This document shows, in pieces, positions 54,476-62,373 of a stretch of DNA of 64,000 bases. A program made the position numbers and the translations under genes. The notes beneath the pieces were generated by a model. The model worked only from the letters and a program-made list of their open reading frames with translations, was not told the DNA's origin and ran no database searches. This DNA comes from JAMZMI01 sp049115715 (GTDB taxonomy: Bacteria; Bacteroidota; Bacteroidia; Cytophagales; Cyclobacteriaceae): contig JAGDZQ010000031.1 in the NCBI GenBank assembly GCA_049115715.1, positions 113,276 to 177,275 on the forward strand, given 5' to 3'. How positions within the stretch are numbered: the stretch's first letter is position 1; every line of letters begins with the position of its first letter.

Positions 54476-55762
54476 CTATTGACCCAGCCTTTGCAGATCA
54501 AAACCAATATCTTTTCTAAATGTCTTGCCTTCCCACTCTGTAAGTTCAATTCCCTTGTAACTCTTGGTCAAAGCCTCTCCCAGGTTTTTGCCCAATCCAG
54601 TCATTGCTATAACTCGCCCTCCGTTTGTCACTAGTTTACCATCTAGATCCTTCGTGCCTGCATGGAAAGGAATTGCAAGTTTTACCTCTTTCCTAAAACT
54701 AATACTTCTTCCCTTCTCATAGTCTCCCGGATACCCCTCAGAAACCATCACTACAGTACTAGCGGTAAAGGGATGAAACTCAATCTCTTCACCTGCTAAC
54801 TCTCCCTTTGCCGCAGCTACCAGCAATTTCAGAAAATCTGATTTGATCCTTGGCATCACAACCTCTGTTTCAGGATCACCCATTCTCACGTTGTATTCGA
54901 TTACCTGAGGCTCTCCAGCGTCATTCATGAGGCCAAAAAAGATAAACCCACAATAGTCCATTCCCTCTTCCTTGATGCCTTGCACTGTAGGTTTAACAAC
55001 CTTTTTCACCACTTTTTCCATGAAGTCTTTATCTGCAAAAATCACGGGAGAAATCGCCCCCATACCACCCGTGTTAGGTCCCTGATCTCCTTCGCCTATT
55101 CTTTTATAATCTTTTGCTTCAGGCAGAATCACAAAATCTTCTCCATCCGTAAGTGCGAAAACAGATAGTTCTATCCCCGATAAAAACTCTTCTATTAAAA
55201 CTCTAGCGCTAGCTTCTCCAAATCTTTTGTTCAGAATAAGATCATCAAGATTTGCCTTGGCTTCCTCAATATCTTCCGTAATCAAGACTCCTTTTCCTGC
55301 CGCAAGTCCATCAGCCTTAAGCACATAAGGCGACTTCAATTCTTCCAAAAATTGATACCCTTCGGTAATGTTGGATTCATCGAAAGTTTTAGATCTTGCA
55401 GTTGGCACGCCGTACTTATTCATGAATTCTTTTGAGAATTCCTTGCTCCCTTCCAACTTAGCTCCTGCCGCAGATGGGCCAACAATTAGTAAGTTACTTA
55501 ACTCAGAATCACCCTTTAGTTTATCAACCACTCCGTTAACCAAAGGCTCCTCCGGCCCAACCACAACCAAGTCAATTTGGTGGTCAAAAATTGCTGATTT
55601 CAATGATTCTAAATCTTTCACATCCAGATCAAGATTAGTCGCAATCTCAGAGGTACCACCGTTTCCCGGTGCAATAAAAACCTGATCACAATCCGGGCTC
55701 TGCTTTACCTTCCAGGCTATTGCGTGCTCTCTTCCTCCGGATCCAATTATTAATATATTCAT
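54476..55762 (-). CDS. purD: Phosphoribosylamine-glycine ligase
   Basis: 428 residues from the ATG at 55762 (MNILIIGSGGREHAIAWK). The upstream ATG at 55798 lies in the recQ terminator and adds unconserved residues. ATP-grasp features: APGNGGTSEIA, VLKADGLAAGKGV, LSGIELSVFALTDG, GPNTGGMGA and NVRMGDPETEVVMPR. It catalyses the second step of purine synthesis. No other pur gene is nearby. Confidence 0.96.
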   Translation of the reverse strand: MNILIIGSGGREHAIAWKVKQSPDCDQVFIAPGNGGTSEIATNLDLDVKDLESLKSAIFDHQIDLVVVGPEEPLVNGVVDKLKGDSELSNLLIVGPSAAGAKLEGSKEFSKEFMNKYGVPTARSKTFDESNITEGYQFLEELKSPYVLKADGLAAGKGVLITEDIEEAKANLDDLILNKRFGEASARVLIEEFLSGIELSVFALTDGEDFVILPEAKDYKRIGEGDQGPNTGGMGAISPVIFADKDFMEKVVKKVVKPTVQGIKEEGMDYCGFIFFGLMNDAGEPQVIEYNVRMGDPETEVVMPRIKSDFLKLLVAAAKGELAGEEIEFHPFTASTVVMVSEGYPGDYEKGRSISFRKEVKLAIPFHAGTKDLDGKLVTNGGRVIAMTGLGKNLGEALTKSYKGIELTEWEGKTFRKDIGFDLQRLGQ

Positions 55763-55782
55763 CGTTAAATTATTTGAGGCAT

Positions 55783-55809
55783 AAAAAAACCGTCCCAAAA
55801 ATAGACGGT
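55783..55809 (-). terminator. recQ terminator
   Basis: On the minus strand a 6-bp stem (ACCGTC with GACGGT) is followed by TTTTTTATG. It lies between recQ and purD and overlaps the upstream candidate start of purD, which favours the downstream start. Confidence 0.7.
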
Positions 55810-55840
55810 CTACATTTATGATTCCTAGTGTTCAATTCAT

Positions 55841-58021
55841 TTAATGTGCATACTCAGACATAAATTTTATTCGCATAAGCCTAACCTCATCCTCTGAGTA
55901 AAAATCTTTCAGTTCCTTCATTGCGTCTTCAATACTGTCTGATTCAGCATTTAGAAAGTAGTCATATATATCATCCTGTCTATCGTCATCCAAAACATGA
56001 TCTATGTAATAATCAAGGTTAAGTTTTGTTCCTCCGTAGCAGATATTTTCAATCTCTTTGATCAATTGATCATACTTCATCCCCTTTATATCCGCAATAT
56101 CTTCCAAGTCAATTTGCTTATCAATTTGCTGGATGATGAAAATTTTGTTTTTCGACTTCAGGCCAGCCGACTTCACTAAAACATCTGATGCTGTTATAAT
56201 ATCATTATCATCGACGTACTTCTCTATCAGCTCAAGAAACGGCTTTCCGAACTTCCTGGCTTTACTTTCCCCAACCCCTACTATTTTGATAAGGTCATCC
56301 ATAGTTGTGGGATATAGAGTCGCCATTTCCTCAATAGATGGGTCTTGAAAAATCACATATGGAGGGATATCCTTTTGATCGGCAACCTTCTTCCTGAGGT
56401 GCTTGATCAAATCAAATAGAACTTTATCGTATGCTTTGGTATTTACGATCTCTTTTTCAATTTCCTCTTCCTCACCCTCAGTCTCATATTCATGATCTTT
56501 GAAAAGTAAAACTTTGTAAGGATCTTTTAGGAAATGAGCACCCTTGTCCGAAACAAGAAAAACGCCTGGATTTTCAATATCCTTAGTTAGAAATTCGTTC
56601 AAGAGTGTTTGTCTGATAACAGATTTCCAGTAGTGATCGTCTCTATCACTTCCCGTTGAAAAAATCTCTAGCTTATCATGAGAGTAACTCAGAACATGAT
56701 CCGACTTTATCCCTCTTAAAACTTCAGAAATATGGTTGAGGTTAAAGCGCTGACCCGTTTGATCAACAGCCTTTATAACACTTGTAATACCATCTGTTCC
56801 ATCAAATGTTGGTCTTTCGTGGAGGCAATTATCACATCCTTCACAGTTTTCTACTTTATATTCCTCTCCGAAATAGTGCAGAAGTTGTTTTCTTCTACAC
56901 ACCGAAGATTCTGCGTAAAGGGCCATTTCCTCTAGAAGCATTTTGGAATTCTCACGCTCAGCTACCGCTTTATCCTTGCTGAATTTTTCAAGCTTAATAA
57001 TGTCATTATAGCTATAAAACATGACACACTTGCCCTTTAGCCCATCTCGTCCTGCACGCCCTGTCTCTTGATAGTAGCCTTCAATTGATTTCGGGGCATC
57101 ATAATGAATAACAAACCTTACGTCTGGCTTATCAATTCCCATTCCGAAAGCTATGGTAGCAACAATAACATCCACATCCTCATTCAAAAATGCATCTTGA
57201 TTATTCATCCGAATGTTAGCATCCATTCCAGCGTGATAGGGTGCTACGCTCACTCCATTTACCTTGAGGAATTCTGCGATTTCTTCTACCTTCTTTCTAC
57301 TTAAGCAGTAGATTATTCCAGACTCGCCTTTATGCTCTTTTACAATTCTTATAAGTTGCTTTTTTGCCTGCTTCTTTGGCTTTACTTCATAAATCAGATT
57401 AGTTCTGTTAAAAGAAGACTGAAAGACGTTAGCGTCTTCCATATTCAAGTTCTTTCTTATATCCTGTTGCACTTTCGGTGTAGCAGTGGCTGTAAGCGCA
57501 ACTATCGGAATATCACCTAGCTCTGCCAGAATGGACTTTATCTTTCTATACTCCGGACGAAAATCGTGTCCCCATTCTGAAATACAGTGAGCTTCATCTA
57601 CCGCAGTAAAAGAGATATTGGCCTCCTTAAGGAAAGTAATATTATCAATCTTGGTTAAGGACTCTGGAGCAACGTATAGTAGCTTTACTTCTCCAGCTAA
57701 GGTCTGTTTCTTTACCTTATTGATCTCCGTCTTGTTTAGTGTCGAATTCAGGAACTTTGCATTGACTCCAACGGCATTCATCTGATCCACTTGATTTTTC
57801 ATCAGTGCGATTAGAGGAGATATTACAATAGCTGTTCCGCTCTTTATTATAGCAGGCAACTGATAACATAAGGACTTACCAGCTCCCGTAGGCATAATTA
57901 CGAAAGTATTCTCGCCATTCATTACATTTTCGATTATGACTTCTTGGCTTCCCCTAAAGCTATCATATCCAAAAACCTTTTTCAGTGTACCCTTTAGCTC
58001 TTTAGCAATACTTGTGTCCAT
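55841..58021 (-). CDS. recQ: ATP-dependent DNA helicase RecQ
   Basis: 726 residues from the ATG at 58021; a TTG sits one codon earlier. Walker A MPTGAGKSLCYQLP (about 39-52), motif II VDEAHCISEWGHDFRPEY, motif VI QETGRAGRDG, then the RecQ-C zinc site (CRRKQLLHYFG and CEGCDNC), a winged helix, and an HRDC-like domain (about 525-600) with YPTTMDDLIKIVGVGESKARKFG. The C-terminal ~110 residues extend beyond standard RecQ (about 610). It unwinds DNA in recombination and fork repair. Confidence 0.95.
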   Translation of the reverse strand: MDTSIAKELKGTLKKVFGYDSFRGSQEVIIENVMNGENTFVIMPTGAGKSLCYQLPAIIKSGTAIVISPLIALMKNQVDQMNAVGVNAKFLNSTLNKTEINKVKKQTLAGEVKLLYVAPESLTKIDNITFLKEANISFTAVDEAHCISEWGHDFRPEYRKIKSILAELGDIPIVALTATATPKVQQDIRKNLNMEDANVFQSSFNRTNLIYEVKPKKQAKKQLIRIVKEHKGESGIIYCLSRKKVEEIAEFLKVNGVSVAPYHAGMDANIRMNNQDAFLNEDVDVIVATIAFGMGIDKPDVRFVIHYDAPKSIEGYYQETGRAGRDGLKGKCVMFYSYNDIIKLEKFSKDKAVAERENSKMLLEEMALYAESSVCRRKQLLHYFGEEYKVENCEGCDNCLHERPTFDGTDGITSVIKAVDQTGQRFNLNHISEVLRGIKSDHVLSYSHDKLEIFSTGSDRDDHYWKSVIRQTLLNEFLTKDIENPGVFLVSDKGAHFLKDPYKVLLFKDHEYETEGEEEEIEKEIVNTKAYDKVLFDLIKHLRKKVADQKDIPPYVIFQDPSIEEMATLYPTTMDDLIKIVGVGESKARKFGKPFLELIEKYVDDNDIITASDVLVKSAGLKSKNKIFIIQQIDKQIDLEDIADIKGMKYDQLIKEIENICYGGTKLNLDYYIDHVLDDDRQDDIYDYFLNAESDSIEDAMKELKDFYSEDEVRLMRIKFMSEYAH

Positions 58022-58201
58022 CAAAATTTATTGGTCTTTAACTGAAATTAATAAATAATGAGGTTAATCTCATGTTTCCGCGAAATTAAATATTTGACAA
58101 CATTAAAAACTTGATAAACGCTCAAAAAAATGGATTAGGATATATTTACGCTTGCAGTATTTTTTAAGCTTAATAATTATCAAACATTTGAATCAATAGG
58201 A

Positions 58202-59272
58202 ATGAACAACGTGCATATTGTAATCATGGCTGGAGGAACCGGAACCCGATTCTGGCCCTATAGCAGAAATGAAAAGCCAAAACAATTTGTCGATGCTCTA
58301 GATACTGGCAGATCACTTCTTCAAATGACCTATGATCGTTTTAAAGGTTTTGTGCCTGATGAAAGGATGTGGATAGTTTCTAATGCCATATATGAAGATC
58401 TTCTTTCTGAACAATTGCCTGAAATTCCAAAGGATAATGTTTTACTGGAGCCATACAAAAGAAATACTGCACCATGTATTGCCTATACTGCTTATAAGAT
58501 TCAGAAAAAAGATCCAAATGCGATCATGGTCATTCTACCATCTGATCACGTAATTTTCAAAGAAGAGGCTTTCTTACAAATTATTGAAAAAGCGGTTTCC
58601 GGTTGCATCTCAGATACTCTTGTTACAATTGGAATAAAACCTAACCGTCCGGAAACAGGATATGGGTATATTCAGTTTGACAGTGAGGTGGAGACTGATT
58701 TGAAACCTGTTAAGACGTTTACGGAAAAGCCTGATGCAGATTTAGCTGAAAAATTTATCTCTAGTGGTGATTTCGTTTGGAATGCAGGAATTTTTGTTTG
58801 GTCTGTTGAATCTATTACAAGAGCGCTTGCTAAACTTCAACCATCATTGGCTGAAACTTTTTCAGAAGGTATTCAACATTATTTCACAGATCAGGAGGAG
58901 AGCTTCATTCAGAAAGCTTACTCTCACTCCAAAAGTATTTCTATCGATTATGCTGTCATGGAGAAATCAGACAATGTACAAGTCGTTCTTGGAGAATTTG
59001 GATGGTCCGACCTTGGGTCATGGAATGCACTTCACGAAATAAAGGATAAAGATGAAAATCAAAATGTGATCGAAGCAGACGCCATGCTCTATGACTGCAA
59101 AGACAATTATGTTATCAGTAAAAGTGATCGATTAATTGTCATGCACAAAATGAAAGGGTATTTAATTGCTGATTTTGAAGATGTGCTGCTCGTATGTAAA
59201 AAAGAGGACTCAGGTGTTTTTAGAGACTTTGTAAACGATGTGAAATTGGAAAAAGGAGATAAGCTTATCTAA
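58202..59272 (+). CDS. manC: Mannose-1-phosphate guanylyltransferase
   Basis: 356 residues, single-domain form without the isomerase domain. The nucleotidyltransferase signature MAGGTGTRFWPYSR is at the N-terminus, then PSDHVI, FTEKPD, WNAGIF and SIDYAVME. It makes GDP-mannose for polysaccharide, glycoprotein or LPS synthesis. The length matches the Bacteroidota form. It is divergent from recQ and ends at a bidirectional terminator. Confidence 0.93.
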   Translation: MNNVHIVIMAGGTGTRFWPYSRNEKPKQFVDALDTGRSLLQMTYDRFKGFVPDERMWIVSNAIYEDLLSEQLPEIPKDNVLLEPYKRNTAPCIAYTAYKIQKKDPNAIMVILPSDHVIFKEEAFLQIIEKAVSGCISDTLVTIGIKPNRPETGYGYIQFDSEVETDLKPVKTFTEKPDADLAEKFISSGDFVWNAGIFVWSVESITRALAKLQPSLAETFSEGIQHYFTDQEESFIQKAYSHSKSISIDYAVMEKSDNVQVVLGEFGWSDLGSWNALHEIKDKDENQNVIEADAMLYDCKDNYVISKSDRLIVMHKMKGYLIADFEDVLLVCKKEDSGVFRDFVNDVKLEKGDKLI

Positions 59273-59303
59273 ACTTTCGTCCTATTAATAATTGCATTAA
59301 ATA

Positions 59304-59335
59304 AAAAGCCCACTGTAACCATACAGCAGGCTTTT
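59304..59335. terminator. Shared terminator of manC and tRNA-Arg
   Basis: AAAAGCC (59304-59310) pairs with GGCTTTT (59329-59335). After a 2x2 internal loop, CTGTA pairs with TACAG around an ACCA loop. A- and T-tracts on the two sides suit termination in both directions. It begins 2 bases past the 3' end of the tRNA. Confidence 0.8.
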
Positions 59336-59336
59336 G

Positions 59337-59410
59337 TGACCTCCGAAGGATTCAAACCTTCAACCTCTTGAGCCGTAATCAAGTGCTCTATTCAGTTGAG
59401 CTAGGAAGCC
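59337..59410 (-). tRNA. tRNA-Arg (anticodon ACG)
   Basis: 74 bases fold into a full cloverleaf: acceptor GGCTTCC with GGAGGTC, D stem GCTC with GAGC, anticodon stem CTTGA with TCAAG and loop TTACGGC (ACG), variable AGGTT, T stem GAAGG with CCTTC and loop TTTGAAT, discriminator A. U8, U33 and A58 are present. No CCA is encoded. Bases 15, 19, 48 and 56 read A, A, U, U instead of G, G, C, C, but both tertiary pairs stay complementary, so it is probably functional. Confidence 0.9.
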
Positions 59411-59462
59411 ATTTTCAATTTAATAATGCAAATTTAGTAATTTGATTAGAAACTGCGCGTTA

Positions 59463-59495
59463 TTGACCAACGTTTTAAAATAGATTTTATCTTTG
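59463..59495 (+). promoter_or_regulatory. Bacteroidota-type promoter
   Basis: TTG at 59463-59465 and TATCTTTG at 59488-59495 are 25 bases apart start to start, the spacing of the -33/-7 pair. The downstream ATG is 14 bases after the -7 element, implying a very short leader. Best promoter match in the window. Confidence 0.65.
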
Positions 59496-59508
59496 CCGAA
59501 AATTTGAG

Positions 59509-60207
59509 ATGATGAAAAGACTTTGTGGGATCGCTTTACTTTTTTTTGTTGCTTTTCAATCATTAGCGCAAGATGACAGCAGACCTAAGCAACCAGACTT
59601 GCCTGGTGACCTAATGATAGATTATGGATTCAGCTATTGGTCCAAAAAACTTGATCACCTTCCTGTAAAAGTAATAGGCTCCAATTCTGTGAGTATTTTC
59701 TATAATAGACGGTTTGAGATTAACGAAAAGTTCTCTTTCCATCCTGGAGGTGGCTTTTCATTCGAAAAGTACGCTTTCTCTGGAGACAACACCTGGAGGT
59801 TTGATAATACTACTAACAAAGTGGGGCTAGATACTTTGGGAGGTTCTGGTCTGACCAAAAATAAGCTTACAACAACTTACTTTGAAATCCCTTTCGAACT
59901 CAGGTATCATCCACTGGGAACTGTAAATGGAGAAGGCTGGTTCATTGGTTTGGGCGGAATAGCTGGATTGCGGTTAGCTTCACATACCAAAGTCAAGTAC
60001 GATGAGGCTACAGGATCCATTAAAGAAAAGGTATATGATGACTTTGGCTTAAAAGCATACAGATACGGGGTTCAGTTGAGGTTTGGGTTTAGAAGTATTC
60101 ACTTTTTTTACAAAGTATATCTAAGCGATTTGTTTGATAGTGCTCCTGACTTGTCAGGTAGAATGCCGCGAACATCGACAATTGGAATCAATATTTCCGG
60201 ATTCTAA
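59509..60207 (+). CDS. Outer membrane beta-barrel protein (PorT-like fold)
   Basis: 232 residues. The signal peptide MMKRLCGIALLFFVAFQSLAQ is followed by alternating amphipathic strands ending in aromatic residues, closing with TSTIGINISGF, a C-terminal Phe as in many outer membrane barrels. The size fits the small 8-strand PorT-type barrels of Bacteroidota; identity with PorT itself is not claimed. ATG codons at 59509 and 59512 are both possible. It shares a 4-base stop overlap (CTAA) with the convergent gene. Confidence 0.8.
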   Translation: MMKRLCGIALLFFVAFQSLAQDDSRPKQPDLPGDLMIDYGFSYWSKKLDHLPVKVIGSNSVSIFYNRRFEINEKFSFHPGGGFSFEKYAFSGDNTWRFDNTTNKVGLDTLGGSGLTKNKLTTTYFEIPFELRYHPLGTVNGEGWFIGLGGIAGLRLASHTKVKYDEATGSIKEKVYDDFGLKAYRYGVQLRFGFRSIHFFYKVYLSDLFDSAPDLSGRMPRTSTIGINISGF

Positions 60208-60821
60208 ACGAAGAAATAAGTCCCGATAAAACAAAAAAAGAATCCAAGTGTGGCTCCTTGCCACATCTCTTTTTGAGTATGCCTGCCTAAGTAAATTCTC
60301 GATGAGGAAGTAATACCAGAGACTAAAAAGAGCAGACTCAAAATATTCTTATCTGCAAAACCAGGATAGTGAAATGAGAGCGCGCAAATGATTCCGCATG
60401 CTCCCCATATCGATGCAGAATGCACACTAATCTTTGACCTAAGACTTATTAGACTCAAAATTATGATCAGCAAAGTCGGTATTAACATAACGGATACTAT
60501 GGAAGAAGATAAGTTCAACTTGTAGTAGAACATATAGGTACTCATCCCATAAAAGCATCCGACAAAGAGAAAAGGGATGACTCTTTCTTTTCTATTGACC
60601 AATTCCAGACTGGTTATTCTTTTGGATAACTTTAGGAAAACTATACTTCCCCCTGGGATGAAAAATGTTGTTATAAATATTGCTCCTATAAAAGGAACAA
60701 TATGCTCACTTGGAATAGGGCTAAAAAGGGTTGGTTCAACTTTATAAATGAGAAAGGCCATATAGGTTGGCACAATTAGCGGATGAAAAACCGCTGAGAT
60801 CAATTTCATAATGAATCTCAT
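60204..60821 (-). CDS. PAP2-like membrane protein
   Basis: 205 residues with about six spans. The C-terminal SRIYLGRHTQKEM fits the phosphatase motif SR-x5-H-x3-D, except that the last acidic residue is Glu. VHSASIWGACG is at the place of the PSGH motif and keeps a His-Ser pair but not the exact form. The N-terminal KxxxxxxRP motif is not seen. It may be a weakly active or inactive PAP2 relative. It starts 3 bases after the rpoN stop and is probably cotranscribed. Confidence 0.7.
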   Translation of the reverse strand: MRFIMKLISAVFHPLIVPTYMAFLIYKVEPTLFSPIPSEHIVPFIGAIFITTFFIPGGSIVFLKLSKRITSLELVNRKERVIPFLFVGCFYGMSTYMFYYKLNLSSSIVSVMLIPTLLIIILSLISLRSKISVHSASIWGACGIICALSFHYPGFADKNILSLLFLVSGITSSSRIYLGRHTQKEMWQGATLGFFFCFIGTYFFV

Positions 60822-60824
60822 CAG

Positions 60825-62264
60825 TTAGAGCTGCTTCCTCAAGCGTGCAACCGGAATATTGAGTTGTTCTCTGTATTTCGCAACAGTTCTTCTTGCAATA
60901 TTGTACCCCTCAGCCCTTAAGAGTTTCTCTAGTTTATCGTCCGATAATGGCTTAGATTTCTCTTCGCTTACAATGAATTCCTTAAGTTTATTCTTGACCT
61001 CTCTACTGCTCACGTCTTCACCTGAATCAGTAGAAATTCCCTCTGAGAAAAAGTACTTGAGGGGATATATGCCAAACTCTGTCTGAATACTTTTACTATT
61101 TGCTACTCTTGAGACCGTTGAAATATCCATCTTTATTCTATCCGCAATGTCTTTCAAAATCATGGGTCTCAACTTGCTCTCATCACCTTCTTGAAAATAC
61201 TCAAACTGAAAATCGATAATTGACTGCATTGTGTTTAACAAAGTCTGCTGTCTTTGCCGAATCGCATCGATGAACCATTTTGCTGAGTCCAATTTTTGTT
61301 TGATAAAAGACACGGTCTCCTTGAGTTTTTTGTCTTTTTTATTACTCTTATCGTAAGCATGAAGCATATCCGAGTATGATCGGCTCACCTTCAACATAGG
61401 TGCATTTCTGGAGTTTAGAGTCAATTCTAATTTCCCATTATTATTACTCAACAGAAAATCAGGAATGAGGTATTGCGTTTTCACCATATCCTCTCCAACT
61501 CCTCCAGGCTTGGGGTTCAGCTTAGTAATAAGGTAGATCGACTCTTTTAATAGACCATCTTCTTCAATACCCAACCGTCGAGCAATCTTATCATAATGCT
61601 TCTTTGAGAATTCATTGAAACATTTTTCAAGAATTAGCTTAGCAACCTTCACCGTTTCAAGGTCTTCGTCTTTGCGATCTAGCTGTAGGAGCAGGCATTC
61701 CTGAAGGCTTCTCGCCCCAATTCCAGCAGGGTCAAAGCTTTGTACTTTATAGAGGACATTTTCAAGTTCCTCAGCATCAGTTTCAATTCCTTGAGAAAAA
61801 GCAAGGTCATTTACAATTGCTTCCAGATCCCGTCTGATGTATCCATCTGAATCGATGCTCCCGATTAGTTGTTTACCAAGCAGCGTCTCTCTTTCATTCA
61901 GCTTTATATAGCCAAGCTGACTGATCAGTTGCTCATGCAAAGTAGACCCAACGGAGATTGGCATTTCCTTTTCCTCTTCCTGCCCATTCCCATCTCCTTG
62001 CATCTTATATCCCGTATAATCATCATGGAGGTATTCTTCAATATTCTCGGTCTCAGAATCAAAATCCTCTGAATCAAACTCCTCTTGCTGATCTGCCTCA
62101 GGCTCTTTTTCTTCGGCTCCTTCTTCCAAAGCAGGGTTTACTTCCAACTCTTCTTCTATTCTAGTATCCAACTCTGCTGTTGGTACCTGAAGCAGTTTGA
62201 TGAATTGTATCTGCTGAGGAGATAGTTTTTGACTTAAGCTCTGAGTTAATCCAAGTTTTTGCAT
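60825..62264 (-). CDS. rpoN: RNA polymerase sigma-54 factor
   Basis: 479 residues. The N-terminal Gln/Leu-rich activator-interacting region (LTQSLSQKLSPQQIQFIKLLQ) and acidic region II (about 40-100) precede the core-binding domain. The C-terminal RpoN box reads ARRTVAKYREQL, and the DNA-binding segment before it contains DISTVSRVANSK. It directs transcription from -24/-12 promoters with ATP-dependent enhancer-binding proteins; none is encoded here. It is divergent from asnS. Confidence 0.96.
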   Translation of the reverse strand: MQKLGLTQSLSQKLSPQQIQFIKLLQVPTAELDTRIEEELEVNPALEEGAEEKEPEADQQEEFDSEDFDSETENIEEYLHDDYTGYKMQGDGNGQEEEKEMPISVGSTLHEQLISQLGYIKLNERETLLGKQLIGSIDSDGYIRRDLEAIVNDLAFSQGIETDAEELENVLYKVQSFDPAGIGARSLQECLLLQLDRKDEDLETVKVAKLILEKCFNEFSKKHYDKIARRLGIEEDGLLKESIYLITKLNPKPGGVGEDMVKTQYLIPDFLLSNNNGKLELTLNSRNAPMLKVSRSYSDMLHAYDKSNKKDKKLKETVSFIKQKLDSAKWFIDAIRQRQQTLLNTMQSIIDFQFEYFQEGDESKLRPMILKDIADRIKMDISTVSRVANSKSIQTEFGIYPLKYFFSEGISTDSGEDVSSREVKNKLKEFIVSEEKSKPLSDDKLEKLLRAEGYNIARRTVAKYREQLNIPVARLRKQL

Positions 62265-62345
62265 GCACTTAATGGCTTAAATCAAAATTATCATAATTAT
62301 GCTATTCTTTGATTAAAACCTTAAAATATCGTTGTTTTGTGCAAT

Positions 62346-62353
62346 TATTTTTG
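62346..62353 (+). promoter_or_regulatory. asnS -7 promoter element
   Basis: TATTTTTG fits TAnnTTTG, 20 bases before the GTG start of asnS. No -33 element at the expected spacing. Confidence 0.4.
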
Positions 62354-62373
62354 AACTATAGAAGAAGGTTAAA

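Noticed and set aside
59337..59410. tRNA-Arg as a decayed pseudogene
   Set aside because: All four stems pair, key bases U8, U33 and A58 are kept, and the changed tertiary bases remain complementary; a terminator follows directly.
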